Made by a program: the position numbers and the translations under genes. A model generated the notes under the pieces. That model searched no databases. It was not told the origin of the DNA and saw nothing but the letters and a program-made list of their open reading frames with translations. This document shows positions 5,837-6,064 of a stretch of DNA of 6,064 bases, piece by piece. The stretch is from the NCBI GenBank assembly GCA_031288955.1, contig JAITQJ010000305.1, forward strand, positions 1 to 6,064, read 5' to 3'. The stretch is from Planctomycetaceae bacterium. Its GTDB lineage: Bacteria > Planctomycetota > Planctomycetia > Pirellulales > Thermoguttaceae. Each line of letters opens with the position of its first letter. The stretch's first letter is position 1.

Positions 5837-6064
5837 ATGCGTTATCACCGGTTAAGCGATAAAAAAGCGGTGCTGATATTAAAGTGCTTTTGTGAAGAGG
5901 TTACGGCGGTGTCAGCATCGTGGTTGGTTGGCGTTAGCCGCAACCCCATCAATTCCTATTACAAGGAGATTCGCGAGCGGATATTTTCGCAGACATTGAA
6001 AGAACATCACAGCAGGAACTCGGCGAGTTCGAACTCGCCGAGAGTTACTTTGGAGCGAAGCGTG
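5837..6064 (+). pseudogene. IS1595/ISXO2-like transposase, frameshifted, partial
   Basis: ATG 5837 opens MRYHRLSDKKAVLILKCF, followed by VTAVSASWLVGVSRNPINSYYKEIRERIFSQTLKEH, the N-terminal recognition region of this DDE family. Near 6000-6010 similarity moves to the -1 frame and reads QQELGEFELAESYFGAKR, equivalent to the 'GE.E.DESYFG..R' block that carries the first catalytic Asp. Here that residue is Ala (GCC), and the frame change would prevent a full-length product without an unusual slip. The spacing from YY to ESYFG equals that in relatives, so only a tiny indel is involved. The TTGAAAGAA context is not a classical slippery site. This copy is probably dead. Confidence 0.72.

Larger units (their letters stand above)
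5795..6064 (+). mobile_element. IS1595-family (IS1016-like) insertion sequence, 5' part
   Basis: The element begins at the 19-bp repeat, has a 42-bp AT-rich leader and then the transposase start at 5837. It continues past the right edge, and the family's usual size of 0.7-1 kb implies that most of it is unseen. It interrupts the small reading frame begun at 5719 and is inverted relative to the fragment at 411-579. Confidence 0.8.

Noticed and set aside
5990..6012. Programmed frameshift in the right transposase
   Set aside because: The region contains no X XXY YYZ heptamer or A-rich slippery run, and the catalytic Asp is also lost, so mutation is more likely than programming.

Overview
The window looks like a bacterial chromosome segment of intermediate GC, with a stable housekeeping core flanked by mobile-element debris. 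The MiaA variant (GGSPLYLKAMLRG where Proteobacteria usually have VGGT.LY.KAL), the lack of Shine-Dalgarno sequences before the larger genes and the STAND/TPR protein suggest a Planctomycetota-like host. This is inference from sequence style and is not proven.

Layout. On the left, positions 1-410 (minus strand) hold the end of a lambda-like phage tail chaperone pair. It consists of the last codons of a gpG-like frame, a classical A AAA AAC slippery heptamer touching its TGA stop, and a gpT-like frame in -1 that runs off the left edge. This fragment is joined at about 411 to a decayed 5' end of an IS1595/IS1016-like element (411-579, minus strand). A small gene with a good promoter and ribosome-binding site follows (669-938, plus strand) and converges on miaA. 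The core is miaA (951-1937, minus), a double-SIS sugar isomerase-like protein (2073-3104, minus) and, divergently, a 726-residue STAND-type NTPase with a TPR tail (3275-5455, plus). Then come a tRNA-Asp(GTC) gene with its own promoter, a structured spacer, and a strong intrinsic terminator. Next is the first 25 or so codons of a gene with a perfect ribosome-binding site, cut by a second IS1595-like element (5795 to the right edge, plus strand) whose transposase is frameshifted and lacks its first catalytic Asp.

How the parts relate. Each core transcription unit has its own sigma70-like promoter candidate (TTGNAA, 16-18 bp, TANAAT), so they appear to be separate units and not one operon. miaA and the SIS gene share a strand, but 135 bp and a good promoter lie between them. 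The two IS ends are inverted and their outer termini face each other across 5.2 kb.

I see no CRISPR array, no rRNA and no complete mobile element. The most interesting items are the phage frameshift cassette, the tRNA-Asp/hairpin/terminator/gene-start arrangement, the effector-less STAND-TPR protein and the two gene truncations associated with the IS ends. None of them amounts to a demonstrably new system from sequence alone.
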